NCBI GenBank assembly: GCA_016178505.1
Contig: JACOTG010000145.1
Span: forward strand, 1 to 33,175
From: Planctomycetota bacterium
GTDB taxonomy: Bacteria; Planctomycetota; JACOTG01
DNA: 33,175 bases
Direction of reading: 5' to 3'
A program made the translations under genes and the position numbers. Every line of letters begins with the position of its first letter. Within the stretch, counting starts at the first letter, position 1. A model generated the notes under the pieces. The model had not been told where the DNA came from and ran no database searches. It was given only the letters and a program-made list of their open reading frames with translations. Below, piece by piece: positions 1 through 8,680 of the stretch.

Positions 1-791
1 AGGTACGGCCCCCAGGCACACCACGGTGCGCGCACCGCTCCCGCGCTCGAGTCGAAGTTCAGGTTCGGGTCGCCGGCGATCTGATCGCGCACCAGCCATT
101 TCACCGCGAAGCCCGACTCGTACGCGATCGGCTCGGGGTTGAGCGTCGTCGTCGCGTAGCCTGCGTACGTGCGGCTCGAGAGGTAGACGATCTTCAAGCT
201 CGGGTAGCGGTCGTGGAGGATCTGCACGATCGTCTGCAGCGCATTGCGCAGGCGCACGGTCTCGTCGGGAAACGGCAGCGCGAGGTTCGGCCCCGCGATC
301 GCTTCCTTGAGCCACACCGCTTGCACCTGCGCGCCCGTGACGCCGGCCGACGTCAATCGCTGATCGACGACCGTCCAGAAGTTCGCGCTCGGGTTCGAGA
401 CGATGACCGCGTCCTGCCCGCCTTGCGCGCCGTCGACGATCACGAGCTTCGGGTTCTTGTCGGGGTCCGCGTCGGCGAGCGTCTTGAACGTCGAGAACTC
501 CTGCGTCGTGTTCGACATGCCGATCGAAAGGAGCACGATGCGCCCGTTCGCGCTCGGCGCGCCCGCCGAGTCGAGCGGCTGGATCGCGGCCGCGCGCGCG
601 AGCCCCGCGGCGTCGTGCGCCGCCGGCCGCGAGTTCGAGCCGCCCGGATAGAGCCCGCCCTCCTCGCCGTGATAGGTGCCGCTGCCGAGATCGACGAGCG
701 GCGTGAACCCGACGGAAGTGCGCGAGCAATCGCTCGCGAGTGCAAAGGAAGCGATGAAGACGAGAGCGATCGCGATCGGCGTGGGACGCAT
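1..791 (-). CDS. Secreted SGNH-hydrolase-like protein, 3' part outside window
   Basis: An open frame of 263 codons continues past base 1, so the C-terminus is missing. The start is the ATG at 791, preceded by a GGAG Shine-Dalgarno at 7 nt. Residues 1-19 form a signal peptide ending in ALA, so the product is exported. The visible part has an early stretch LYPGGSNSRPAAHDAAGL, then a core strand with IVLLSIGMSNTTQEF, where the GMS serine sits as in a nucleophile elbow of the SGNH type, and later a YLSSRTYAGYA segment. I recall similar uncharacterised secreted proteins in Planctomycetota and Verrucomicrobia. The catalytic Asp/His pair expected near the C-terminus lies outside the window, so esterase activity is only inferred. 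The gene is divergent from the lipoprotein at 1012. Confidence 0.75.
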   Translation of the reverse strand, partial: MRPTPIAIALVFIASFALASDCSRTSVGFTPLVDLGSGTYHGEEGGLYPGGSNSRPAAHDAAGLARAAAIQPLDSAGAPSANGRIVLLSIGMSNTTQEFSTFKTLADADPDKNPKLVIVDGAQGGQDAVIVSNPSANFWTVVDQRLTSAGVTGAQVQAVWLKEAIAGPNLALPFPDETVRLRNALQTIVQILHDRYPSLKIVYLSSRTYAGYATTTLNPEPIAYESGFAVKWLVRDQIAGDPNLNFDSSAGAVRAPWCAWGPY

Positions 792-898
792 GATGGTTCT
801 CCGTGAAATCGATCGGCAAGGATGGCGACGAAGAAGGTCGCTCCGCATCGCTCGATTTCCAAGATGCGAGTCCACACGTCGCCGAGAAGTGTCGCGCC

Positions 899-926
899 TT
901 GACTCCGAATGCGGTCGCGGTAGAAG
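899..926 (+). promoter_or_regulatory. Sigma-70-like promoter for the lipoprotein gene
   Basis: TTGACT (899-904), a 16-nt spacer and TAGAAG (921-926). This predicts a start near 933 and a leader of about 79 nt before the ATG at 1012. It lies in the 220-bp gap between two divergent genes. It is a match by eye only. Confidence 0.45.
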
Positions 927-1011
927 TGGCGGACGAGGGTCGGCACCTACGATCGGAGAACCTCATCCGCGTCGAGTCGCGCGTCATATCGCCCTATCAA
1001 GGGAGGGAAAC

Positions 1012-2217
1012 ATGCTAGTTCGTTCGGTCTCGCGCTCCGTTCTCGTAGCCGCCGGAGTCGCACTGTTCGCGGCGTGCGCGACGACCATGAAAAAAGATCA
1101 ACTTGAAAAGGTCGCCAAAGACTGGTGCCTCGTCGTGCGGGCGAGCCAAGTGATCCCGGTGTATCCGCTCACCGAAGATCTCGAGCCCGGCGACGTTCTC
1201 CTCGTGCGCACGCCGGTCGCGACCCAGCAGCTGGCCTACATCGAGAAGGGCTTCTTGCCGCTCGATGAGTTCATCGCGCGCTTGCGCCCACTCGGCTACA
1301 AAGACTTCTACGCAGGCGGATACGGCGGCGTGGACGACGACAAGTCGCGACCGCCGCGCTTGTGGCAATTCCCGCCCGAAGGCTCGAAGGTCGGCTGGGA
1401 CGCTGCTCCGCGCGCCGCGTTTCCGAGCTACTCGTTCTCGGTACAGTCGGGCGCGGGACTGAGCCTCGCGCTTCCCGTTCAGGGCGTGCCCGTCGCGCTC
1501 AGCTTGCTCGGCGCGCAGAGCGCCGACGGCAGCATCACGATCTCGGACGCGTACACGTACGGGCTCGACGAAGTCGCCCTGCGAGCCAAACTCGACGAAT
1601 GGATCAAAGGCCACTCGAGCCTGATCGCTGGTCTCGCGCCGAACACTCCGGGCGAGGTCGTCTACCTTCGGGTCATCTCGCGGGTCTACCTCACGAAGAG
1701 CGTCGACGTCGTCGTGAACGCGTCGAGCACCTTCGGCGGCACCGCGTCTGCGGGCGAAAGCAAGACCGTCGATCTCCTCGATGCTCACCAAGCCGACGCC
1801 TACCAGAAAACGCTCGCGGCTCTGAGCCAACAGATTTCCGCGTCGCTTCCGGGCGGCACGGTCAAGGTGGCTTCGGCCTCTCGCCGGTCCGTCTCTCTCG
1901 TCGAAACGTTCGCGCGCCCGCTAGTGATCGGTTACGTCGGCTTCGATCTTCCGATCGAATCAGGGGGCCGCGTCGGACCGTCGGCGCCCACTCAGTCGAT
2001 TCTCACCAATACCGCCTATGTGAAGGGCACTCGATTTGGCGAGGACCCCAACAGCGATCGCATCGAGCGCTGGATTGCGATCGCCGGCAACCGAGACAAG
2101 CTCGCGCAATGGCTCGCGTCTCGAGGAATCGACCGCACCGACATCCCGAACGTCATCAGCGGAGCCGAGCACTCGGCGCTTCGCGCCGAAATCGTCACGC
2201 AACTTCAGATCCCTTGA
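1012..2217 (+). CDS. Uncharacterised lipoprotein, 401 aa
   Basis: The frame is open from 676, but the ATG at 1012 follows a clear GGGAGGG Shine-Dalgarno and begins a lipoprotein signal: a basic N-terminus, a hydrophobic run and FAA-Cys at residue 22. The mature protein is predicted to be lipid-anchored on the periplasmic side. It is a mix of short beta-rich and charged segments with no catalytic motif that I recognise. A glycine- and serine-rich region (about residues 135-180) resembles a beta-sandwich or pore-like segment, but this is weak. The small basic protein at 2230 follows after 12 nt and is probably co-transcribed. I do not recognise the family. Confidence 0.8.
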   Translation: MLVRSVSRSVLVAAGVALFAACATTMKKDQLEKVAKDWCLVVRASQVIPVYPLTEDLEPGDVLLVRTPVATQQLAYIEKGFLPLDEFIARLRPLGYKDFYAGGYGGVDDDKSRPPRLWQFPPEGSKVGWDAAPRAAFPSYSFSVQSGAGLSLALPVQGVPVALSLLGAQSADGSITISDAYTYGLDEVALRAKLDEWIKGHSSLIAGLAPNTPGEVVYLRVISRVYLTKSVDVVVNASSTFGGTASAGESKTVDLLDAHQADAYQKTLAALSQQISASLPGGTVKVASASRRSVSLVETFARPLVIGYVGFDLPIESGGRVGPSAPTQSILTNTAYVKGTRFGEDPNSDRIERWIAIAGNRDKLAQWLASRGIDRTDIPNVISGAEHSALRAEIVTQLQIP

Positions 2218-2229
2218 AAGGACTCTTCG

Positions 2230-2454
2230 ATGGGAAAGCCGATCACCGACATCCCTCCGGAAAAGGTGGGCAAGGTCGTCCAGAGCTTCGTCGACAACGG
2301 CGAGGCGCGCGTCGACGCGTCCCAGCAATCGAACGGTCTGTTCACCGTGACGCCGCTTTCCGCGGGGGCATTATTCGCGGCCGATGCCCCGGCGTCTCGA
2401 TCGTTCGCGCCGCCGAAGCCGCGACGCGCGGCCACGAAAAAGCGGGCGAAATGA
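2230..2454 (+). CDS. Small basic protein, 74 aa, unknown
   Basis: The ATG lies 12 nt after the lipoprotein stop, with an AAAGGA Shine-Dalgarno that overlaps the end of the upstream gene. The N-terminal half looks like a short helical domain (VGKVVQSFVDNGEARVD). The last 20 residues are rich in Pro, Lys and Arg (PKPRRAATKKRAK), as in nucleic-acid-binding tails. There is no signal peptide, so it is probably cytoplasmic, although its partner gene is exported. Function unknown. Confidence 0.6.
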   Translation: MGKPITDIPPEKVGKVVQSFVDNGEARVDASQQSNGLFTVTPLSAGALFAADAPASRSFAPPKPRRAATKKRAK

Positions 2455-2554
2455 GTCTGATTGGGTTCGCGAGCGCTTTCGTCGCGGGCTTCGGGCTCTC
2501 GGGCGTGGGCAGCTTCCCTTGGACGGGTTCGCCATCGCCGCGCGACGTTCCCGT

Positions 2555-3652
2555 TCAACGACCGACGAACGACTCGATCGTTCGCTCCATGGATTCCCGG
2601 CCGAGCCGATCCTCGAGCGCGACGATCGTCCCGTCGGACGCCACAAGCACGAGGCGCGGCAGGCCGATCCAATCGACGCCGTAATCTTTCGCCGTCTTGC
2701 TCTTTTGACCGCCGGGAAGGATCGCGTTCGCCCACGGCATGGCCCAGCGCTTGGCGCGGAAGCGTACGACGGTCGCCGCGTCGTCGTCGAGCGAGATGCT
2801 GATGATCGCGAAGTTCTTGCCCGCGAACCTCTCGTGCACGCGGTGCAGCGCAGCGCGTTCGCCCATGCACGGCCCGCACCAGGTCGCCCAGAACTCGACG
2901 AGGTAGTAGCTGCCCGCGAACACGTCGTTCGTGACCGTCGCACCTTCGCGCTCGCCGATCGCCGGTAGCGTGAAGCTCGGCGCTTTCTTCCCGAGGGCAA
3001 CTGCGTTGTCGGGATCGAGCGTCGCGATCTCGAAGCGCAGCTCGTCGACGTCCTTGAACGTCGACAGCTTGGCGAATGCCTGCCGGTACGCCTCAAAATC
3101 GCCTCGACGCGACGCGAGCTTCGTGTTGGCAACATGCGCTCTCCCCCGCGTGACGCGATCCGATTGCGCGACCACGAGTGCGTCGAGGAACCGCTTCGCA
3201 TCGTCGACGGGCAGGCCCTCGGACTCGGAGCGGATGGCCCGAGGAACGTCTTTCCACGCCGAGGAGTCAGGTGGCGCGACGCGAGCGATCTCGCGAAAAT
3301 CCTCGACGCCGAGGACCACGTCGTAGTCGCGAAGCGTCGCCAGGTACGCCGCCGCCGTTGCTCGAATCGCCGGCGTAGCGCCCTCGCGCATCTGCGATCG
3401 CAACCACGTGACGCAGGGCGAAAGGTCGTGGCTGAAGCACTGGTCGAGCGTCGCCGAGTTCTCGAACGCGTCGAATGCCTTCTCATACCCATCGGTTTCG
3501 CGCTTGAACCGAGCGTCGAGCGACTCCGAATCGGAGAATGCTGGCGGCGCTTGCGCGCGGACGGCACCGATCCACCCTGCGGAAAGAACGGTGAGCCCGA
3601 ATGCGATCACCGCAAGACGCAACGGACTGCTGCGCGAGGAGTCGACGCCCAT
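2555..3652 (-). CDS. Exported TlpA/ResA-type thioredoxin-fold protein
   Basis: The 365-aa protein has a signal peptide (residues about 10-34, cleavage near VRAQA), a helical region of about 180 residues without known motifs, and a C-terminal AhpC/TSA-TlpA thioredoxin domain (about residues 220-365). The redox motif WCGPC has its cysteines at 259 and 262, after the typical YLVEFWAT strand; the cis-Pro loop is GLPRLVLV. The expected role is reduction of periplasmic disulfides, for example in cytochrome or cytochrome oxidase copper-site maturation. The helical N-terminal half is long for TlpA proteins and may bind a partner. The start is set by GGAGGA, 6 nt before the ATG. It is convergent with the gene ending at 2454. 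Confidence 0.9.
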   Translation of the reverse strand: MGVDSSRSSPLRLAVIAFGLTVLSAGWIGAVRAQAPPAFSDSESLDARFKRETDGYEKAFDAFENSATLDQCFSHDLSPCVTWLRSQMREGATPAIRATAAAYLATLRDYDVVLGVEDFREIARVAPPDSSAWKDVPRAIRSESEGLPVDDAKRFLDALVVAQSDRVTRGRAHVANTKLASRRGDFEAYRQAFAKLSTFKDVDELRFEIATLDPDNAVALGKKAPSFTLPAIGEREGATVTNDVFAGSYYLVEFWATWCGPCMGERAALHRVHERFAGKNFAIISISLDDDAATVVRFRAKRWAMPWANAILPGGQKSKTAKDYGVDWIGLPRLVLVASDGTIVALEDRLGRESMERTIESFVGR

Positions 3653-3738
3653 GTTCGTCCTCCGACGGTGGAGCCTGCGTGAACTGGAATGCTGGCACTA
3701 GCGCAATCCGTCGGTAGAACCGGCCGGGCTCGAAAAGC

Positions 3739-3774
3739 CGGCTCCCATGCCCCAATCGACAGACATGGGAGCCG
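3739..3774 (-). terminator. Hairpin downstream of the secreted protein gene
   Basis: An 11-bp perfect inverted repeat (CGGCTCCCATG with CATGGGAGCCG, loop 14 nt) lies 22 nt after the stop codon at 3796. On the minus strand it is followed by GCTTTTCG, a short T run. This fits an intrinsic terminator, although the T run is weak. Confidence 0.55.
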
Positions 3775-3795
3775 CGCGCGATCTTCCTCGAAGAA

Positions 3796-4659
3796 CTAGC
3801 CGCCGGTGACGAGGCTGAAGGCGAGCGTCATCACCTCGCGGATTTCCGACGCTGCCCGCGCAGGCGTGGCGCAGCTCCGCGACGCGACGCCGACGTCCGA
3901 TGACATCTCCTTGGTGAGCGTCAGCACGTAATTGCCGCGCGGCGCCGCGAACCGCGTCGGATCGGCCGCCGCTCGCTCGTTCGGTCCCACGCGCAGCTGC
4001 CCCGTCGCGACGATCGGCTCGCCGCGATCGATCTGGCAATTGCCGTTCTCGTCCGCGTACACGGCCCATTCCGCGAACGAGTATCCGTCCGAAGGACCGG
4101 AATCGGTGCGTCGAACCGAGAACGTGTCGACGTGGATGACGGCGCCGTTTCCACCGCCGACGGTGAACGGAACGGCCATCCGCATTTGGTTGTGGCCGGC
4201 AAGATCGAAGATCGACCGTGCGGTCACCAGCCCGCCGACCCCGGCGCTCGTGGCGTCGCGACGGACGATGTCGAGCTGGTCGTTCAGCGATCCGGCGACG
4301 ATGCGGATCGAGTCCGAATCGCCGGTGAACCCGTAACGCATCCGACCGTCGGCTTCGGAAAGCGCCGCCGTCCGGCAGCCGCCGTCGTCGAACCGCCCGC
4401 GCACTCCAGCCGCGACGTGTCCCCCACCGAAGAACTGCAGCGCCGACGCGTCGACGATCGGAAAGTCGGCGTCGAGAACGCTCGCGTCTTCGTCGCTGCG
4501 CGTCCCCAACGTCGTGGCGATCGTCCCGCGCGCCCGAAGCGTGCCTTCGACGTGCGCCGTGCACGGCGGGTACAAGAAGAACTCCTGCGCGACCGCACTC
4601 CCTGACGAGCCGAACAACAAAGCCGCAAGCGATACTCCCCAAGCCGTGGATCTATTCAT
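3796..4659 (-). CDS. Secreted protein of unknown function, 287 aa
   Basis: The frame is open further upstream, but the ATG at 4659 is preceded by a strong AGGAGAAGG Shine-Dalgarno and begins a classical signal peptide (MNRSTAWGVSLAALLFGSSG, cleavage after AVAQ). The mature part is beta-rich. It contains an acidic loop, YADENGNCQIDRGEP, that resembles a calcium-binding DxNxNxxxD loop. Four cysteines (in PPCTA, GGCRT, GNCQI and RSCAT) could form two disulfides. No enzyme motif is visible. The gene stands alone, with the hairpin at 3739 as its probable end. Confidence 0.75.
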   Translation of the reverse strand: MNRSTAWGVSLAALLFGSSGSAVAQEFFLYPPCTAHVEGTLRARGTIATTLGTRSDEDASVLDADFPIVDASALQFFGGGHVAAGVRGRFDDGGCRTAALSEADGRMRYGFTGDSDSIRIVAGSLNDQLDIVRRDATSAGVGGLVTARSIFDLAGHNQMRMAVPFTVGGGNGAVIHVDTFSVRRTDSGPSDGYSFAEWAVYADENGNCQIDRGEPIVATGQLRVGPNERAAADPTRFAAPRGNYVLTLTKEMSSDVGVASRSCATPARAASEIREVMTLAFSLVTGG

Positions 4660-4923
4660 CTTCCTTCTCCTCACCTGAACGTGCAGAGACCGAGCGCCGT
4701 CTGCCACACGGAGACTCCTCGAGCGCTCGGCCGAATGGGAATCGATCCCGGAAGGGAGTGATGAGCTCGCGTGCGAGAGCCCACGGTCCGGGCCGCTCAT
4801 AGTGGCAGCATCGAGGCGATTCTGTCAGCGAACGTTCGGAAAACTTTTTTCGACGACGCGAATCAGGCGATCACGCGTCGTGCGGACGGTGGTCTCGATC
4901 GCCCTCGCGAAAGCGCGCGGGTG

Positions 4924-6078
4924 TCAGAAGACCATCGGCTCGACGACGACGTCTCCCTCGGCGAATCGCTCCGGGCGAAGCGGGCGGATGTCGACGGTTT
5001 GCGCCGCGCCGTCGAGGACGACCTCGGCGATCACCTTGCCCGTCGCGGGCGAGTGCATCACGCCGTGCCCGCCGAATCCGACCGCGAGCACGAACCCTTC
5101 GATGCCGGGCATGCGACCGAGGAGCGGATGGTGGTCGGGCGTCTCGGGATAGAGCCCGGCCCACGCGCGGCGCCGGTCGACGCGCGCGCTCTCGAGGAGC
5201 GGCGCGCGATCGAGCGCCGGCTCGAGGAGCTTCTCGATGAACGACGGGTCGAACGTCGTCGAGTCGCTCGGCTTTTCGTCCGGATCCTCCCAGCCCATGA
5301 GGAGGCCGTTTCCCTCGCGGCGAAAGTGAAAGCCCGAGTCGCAGTCGATCACCATCGGCAGGCGCGCGGGCATCGCGTCGAATCGGTCGGTGCAGACGAG
5401 CATGCGGCGAATCGGGAAGACGGGGATGTCGACGCCCGCGAATTTCGCGACGCGCGCGGCGCTCGGCCCGGCGGCATCGATGACGCAGCGAGTCGCGATC
5501 GGCCCCGCGCTCGTCTCGACGCCTTCGATTCGCGAGCCCGAGATCATCACGCCGGTCGCTTCGACGCCGAGGCGAATCTCCGCGCCGAGTTGCCGCGCTT
5601 GCTTCGCGAACCCTTGCAGCACGCCCGCAGGATCGAGGTAGCCGTCCTTCGCGCAGAACGTGCCGGCGACGAGATCATCCGTGCGGATGTAGGGCGCGCG
5701 CGCCGCGAGGTCGTCGCGAGAGAGCCACTCGACCGGCAGCCCGTGGCGCTGGTGCAGCTCGAAGTTCGTGCGCAAGACGCGCGCCTTCTTCTCGCTCGCC
5801 GTGAAGAGGAGATAGCCCCACTGCCGGAACTCGATCGGGTAGTCCATCACCAAGTCGAACGTCTCGAAGAAGCGGATCGACTCCATCGAAAGGCGGACGT
5901 TCACCTCGGTGGCGAACTGGTGGCGCACGCCGCCCGCCGACTTCGACGTGGAGCCGAGGCCAAGCATCGCTTCCTTCTCGAGCACGATGATCCGTCCCGC
6001 GCGGCGCGCCGCGAGATGGAACGCGACGCTGGCGCCGACCACGCCGGCGCCGATGACGACGATGTCCGCGGTCTCCAT
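4924..6078 (-). CDS. FAD-dependent oxidoreductase of the DAO/SoxB family
   Basis: The 384-aa protein begins with a Rossmann FAD motif (VVIGAGVVGAS, G10-x-G12-xx-G15) followed by the acidic strand end VLEKE. It ends with the DAO-family segment GLYPETPDHHPLLGRMPGIEG and a final glycine motif, GFGGHGVMHSPATG. It is closest in style to sarcosine oxidase beta-subunit-like and glycine/D-amino acid oxidases. The expected chemistry is flavin-dependent oxidation of a secondary amine or amino acid. The substrate cannot be read from the sequence. It lies 52 nt downstream of the dehydrogenase at 6131, probably in the same transcript. No strong Shine-Dalgarno is seen before its ATG. Confidence 0.88.
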   Translation of the reverse strand: METADIVVIGAGVVGASVAFHLAARRAGRIIVLEKEAMLGLGSTSKSAGGVRHQFATEVNVRLSMESIRFFETFDLVMDYPIEFRQWGYLLFTASEKKARVLRTNFELHQRHGLPVEWLSRDDLAARAPYIRTDDLVAGTFCAKDGYLDPAGVLQGFAKQARQLGAEIRLGVEATGVMISGSRIEGVETSAGPIATRCVIDAAGPSAARVAKFAGVDIPVFPIRRMLVCTDRFDAMPARLPMVIDCDSGFHFRREGNGLLMGWEDPDEKPSDSTTFDPSFIEKLLEPALDRAPLLESARVDRRRAWAGLYPETPDHHPLLGRMPGIEGFVLAVGFGGHGVMHSPATGKVIAEVVLDGAAQTVDIRPLRPERFAEGDVVVEPMVF

Positions 6079-6130
6079 CAGAGGATCTGCATCCTTGCGA
6101 TCGAGGATGGGGCGACGCTGGGTCTACTCA

Positions 6131-6913
6131 TCAGCGACGGATCTTCCCGCCGTCGACGACGACGGTCGTGCCGGTGACGTACGACGCGCGGTCGGACGCG
6201 AGCCACACGACCGCGTCGGCGAACTCCTCGGGCCGGCCGTAGCGGCCGAGCGGGATGTCGCGCTCCTCCGCCTCGCGGACGGCTTCGACGATCGTGCCCG
6301 TTCGCTTCGCGCGCGCTTCATCGAGCTGGCGCAGGCGATCGGTGTCGATGCGGCCCGGCGCGACGGCGACCACGCGAATGCCCTTCGGCGCGAGCTCGTC
6401 GGCGATCGTGCGAACGAGCCCCGTCACCGCAGCGCGAAGTGCGTTCGACAGGAGGAGGCCCGGAATCGGTTGCTTCACGGACGTCGACGTCATGACGAGG
6501 ATTCGGCCGCAGGACTCCTCGAGGTGCGGCAACGCCGCGCGCACGAGCCGCACGACGCTCATCAGCGTGAGATCGAACGCCGCGCGCCAATCGTCATCCG
6601 AGAGATCGACGAACTGTCCCGGCCGCGGTCCGCCCGCGTTGGTGACGAGCAGGTCGAGCCCGCCGAGCGTCGCGGCCGCGTCGATGACGACGCGCGCGCA
6701 GTCCTCCGCGCGGCTCACGTCGGCCGTGAACGCCGCGACCGGCTTCCCCGTCTCGCCGCTGATCGAGCGAGCGAGCGCATCGAGCGCCTCACGCCGGCGG
6801 CTGCAGATCGCGACGAACGCGCCTTCGGCGGCGAGCCCGCGTGCAACAGCGCGACCGAGCCCTTCGCTCGCCGCGGTGACGAGCGCCCGCTTCCCCTTCA
6901 GTCCTAGATCCAT
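6131..6913 (-). CDS. Atypical short-chain dehydrogenase (SDR) without YxxxK
   Basis: This 260-aa SDR-fold protein has a modified nucleotide motif (TAASEGLG, residues 13-20, instead of TGxxxGxG), the NAG motif (LVTNAGGP, about 89-96) and a conserved C-terminal end. The expected catalytic Tyr-xxx-Lys is Ser156-xxx-Arg160, within LLLSNALRAAV. This pattern is known from the BKR-like SDR subgroup, whose members lack a perfect catalytic tetrad. Either the chemistry differs or the protein is not a normal dehydrogenase. The start is set by AGGAGAAGG. It lies 10 nt downstream of the small lipoprotein gene and upstream of the FAD oxidoreductase, suggesting one operon. Confidence 0.88.
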   Translation of the reverse strand: MDLGLKGKRALVTAASEGLGRAVARGLAAEGAFVAICSRRREALDALARSISGETGKPVAAFTADVSRAEDCARVVIDAAATLGGLDLLVTNAGGPRPGQFVDLSDDDWRAAFDLTLMSVVRLVRAALPHLEESCGRILVMTSTSVKQPIPGLLLSNALRAAVTGLVRTIADELAPKGIRVVAVAPGRIDTDRLRQLDEARAKRTGTIVEAVREAEERDIPLGRYGRPEEFADAVVWLASDRASYVTGTTVVVDGGKIRR

Positions 6914-6923
6914 CGACCTTCTC

Positions 6924-7316
6924 CTACGCCTTGGTCACGAAATTCCAGCTCACCTCTCGAATCGTGGTGCCCACGACGCCGATCGTGAACGAGATCGCGT
7001 GTTCGGGATCCTTCGTCCCGCGACGCGCGTCGATCGCACTTTTGGCGTGGTCGTAGATCGGATGCTTGCGGCCGGTCTCGACGGACGAGTACGTGCCGGC
7101 GCCGGGCAGTCCCCACGGAATCACCACGGTGACGGTCCAGTCCGACATCGCACCTCCGAACGTGACCTCGGCGGCGGCCGGCACCCGGATGTGCACCACG
7201 TCTTCGCGCTCCGCGTGCGGAGTCCGGTGCACCTTTTTCGCCGACGACGTCGACTCGCACGACGCGAGACATCCGATCGACGCAATCAAGATCACGACGC
7301 CAGTCATTCCCTTCAC
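6924..7316 (-). CDS. Small lipoprotein, 130 aa, GTG start
   Basis: I chose the GTG at 7316 because GGAGGAGA lies 6 nt upstream; the ATG three codons later would be too far from it. The N-terminus is a lipoprotein signal with a LASC lipobox (Cys20). The mature domain of about 110 residues is beta-rich, with VVHIRVPAAAEVTFGGAMSDW and a second half that repeats similar strands. It resembles a small immunoglobulin-like envelope protein, but I do not recognise the family. Its stop is 10 nt before the SDR start, so the two are probably cotranscribed. Confidence 0.7.
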   Translation of the reverse strand: MKGMTGVVILIASIGCLASCESTSSAKKVHRTPHAEREDVVHIRVPAAAEVTFGGAMSDWTVTVVIPWGLPGAGTYSSVETGRKHPIYDHAKSAIDARRGTKDPEHAISFTIGVVGTTIREVSWNFVTKA

Positions 7317-7322
7317 GTTCGC

Positions 7323-7330
7323 TCTCCTCC
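7323..7330 (-). promoter_or_regulatory. Shine-Dalgarno deciding a GTG start
   Basis: GGAGGAGA on the minus strand, 6 nt before the GTG at 7316. The spacing favours GTG over the in-frame ATG at 7307. Confidence 0.6.
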
Positions 7331-7475
7331 ATTTGGAAGTCGTGACTCGCTCACGCGGCGTCACGGGTCGTTCCGCCGAGCAGTTTTCATCGAAGTGCGC
7401 GACCTCGTCACGGCGAGAAACGCATGGCCGGCGTCGCGCCGTATGGCGTCGCATTTCTCCATGTGAACCAGACTC

Positions 7476-8624
7476 TCACTGGGCCGCGCGAGCCGCGCGC
7501 CACTTCGCGTACGCGGCGGCAAACGCGGGATCGCGCTTCGCGACCTCGGCGTCATCGACGCGGCCGCTTCGCGTCATCAGCTCCCACGCGAGCTCCATCG
7601 GATCGAGGTGCATGCGGTCGGCGGCGTTCTCGAACCAGAGGAGACTCGAGTGCGCAGCCGCTTGGTACTCGTCCACGATCGGCTTTCGAACCCGTTCGAA
7701 CTCGGCGAGCGCGACAGGGACATCGCGCTTCTCTTCGAACGCTCGGAAGAGCGCGACCGAATCCTCGAGCGCGAGCTTGGTCCCGGAGCCGATCGAGAAG
7801 TGCGCGGTGTGGAGCGCGTCGCCGAGCAGTACGACGTTGTCGTGGATCCAACGGCGGTTCTTCACGATCGCGAAGTTGAGCCATCGCACGAAGTTGTTCG
7901 AGAGGAGCGGCATTCCCCCGAGATCCTTGGCAAACACGTGCGCGAGGGTCTCGCACGTCTGCGCGTCCGACATCCCCGCGAACCCGGCGCGCTTCCACGT
8001 GGCGTCGGTGCACTCGACGATGAACGTGCTCGTCGTTGGATTGAACTCGTACGAGTGCGCGACGAAGAGCCCGGCATCGGCCTCGCGAAAGGTGAGCGTC
8101 AGCCCGTGGAAGAGGTGGTTCGTGCCGAGCCAGATGTAGCGGTGCTTGCGCACGTCGATCGTCGGCTCGAACGCGGCGGTCCAGTGGCGTCGCACGACGC
8201 TGTTCGCGCCGTCCGCGCCCACGAGCAGATCCGCGTCGGCGAGCCGTTCGAGGTCGGCCTCGACGACGTTCGACTGGAAGCGAATCGTGACGCCGAGATC
8301 GAGGCAGCGGCGGTGGAGGATTTGGAGCATGGCCAGCCGCGCGATCCCCGAAAAGCGGTTGCCGTGGATCGAGATCTTCTGGTCGCGGTGGACGACGTCG
8401 ACGTTGTCCCACGCGCGAAAGGCGCGCGTGATCGCCTCGAACGACTCTCGATCGTTCTCCTCGAGGAACGCGGCCGTCTTGCCCGGGAGAACCACGCCCC
8501 ATCCGAACGTGTCGTTCGGCCCATCGCGCTCGTGGATCACGATCTCGTGGCGCGGCTGGGTTCGCTTCATCAACAGCGCGAAGTAGAGCGCCGAAGGGCC
8601 GGCACCGATGATGTTGATCTTCAT
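7476..8624 (-). CDS. Flavin monooxygenase, salicylyl-/anthraniloyl-CoA hydroxylase type
   Basis: The 382-aa protein starts with an FAD-binding motif (INIIGAGPSALYFALLMK; the third glycine is Ala). It has the GADGANSVVRRH middle motif and the NVVLLGDALHTAHFSIGSGT segment that contacts FAD. The conserved KYIWLGT-like strand (RYIWLGTNHLF) and FIVECTDATW match, from memory, the N-terminal monooxygenase half of bifunctional salicylyl-CoA 5-hydroxylases and 2-aminobenzoyl-CoA monooxygenase/reductases. The old-yellow-enzyme reductase half of those fusions is absent here. The expected reaction is NAD(P)H- and O2-dependent hydroxylation of an aromatic CoA ester. The nearby SDR and FAD oxidoreductase fit a catabolic block. 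The ATG at 8624 begins the FAD motif directly; upstream in-frame sequence is not protein-like. Confidence 0.85.
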   Translation of the reverse strand: MKINIIGAGPSALYFALLMKRTQPRHEIVIHERDGPNDTFGWGVVLPGKTAAFLEENDRESFEAITRAFRAWDNVDVVHRDQKISIHGNRFSGIARLAMLQILHRRCLDLGVTIRFQSNVVEADLERLADADLLVGADGANSVVRRHWTAAFEPTIDVRKHRYIWLGTNHLFHGLTLTFREADAGLFVAHSYEFNPTTSTFIVECTDATWKRAGFAGMSDAQTCETLAHVFAKDLGGMPLLSNNFVRWLNFAIVKNRRWIHDNVVLLGDALHTAHFSIGSGTKLALEDSVALFRAFEEKRDVPVALAEFERVRKPIVDEYQAAAHSSLLWFENAADRMHLDPMELAWELMTRSGRVDDAEVAKRDPAFAAAYAKWRAARAAQ

Positions 8625-8680
8625 GCGTTCTCGCGCAAGGAATCCCGGGAAGCGAAACGGCCCCGACGAACGGCGGGGCG

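Noticed and set aside
213..806. Plus-strand frame of 197 codons opposite the SGNH-like gene
   Set aside because: Arg/Asp/Glu-rich shadow translation; the minus strand carries a signal peptide and conserved motifs.
4829..4838. Perfect palindrome CGAACGTTCG as a LexA box
   Set aside because: LexA sites of the CGAAC type need four bases between the arms; here there are none, and no SOS gene is adjacent.
4852..4881. Inverted repeat ACGACGCG/CGCGTCGT as a terminator of the FAD oxidoreductase gene
   Set aside because: The A/T run is on the wrong side for the minus strand (A rather than T follows the stem).
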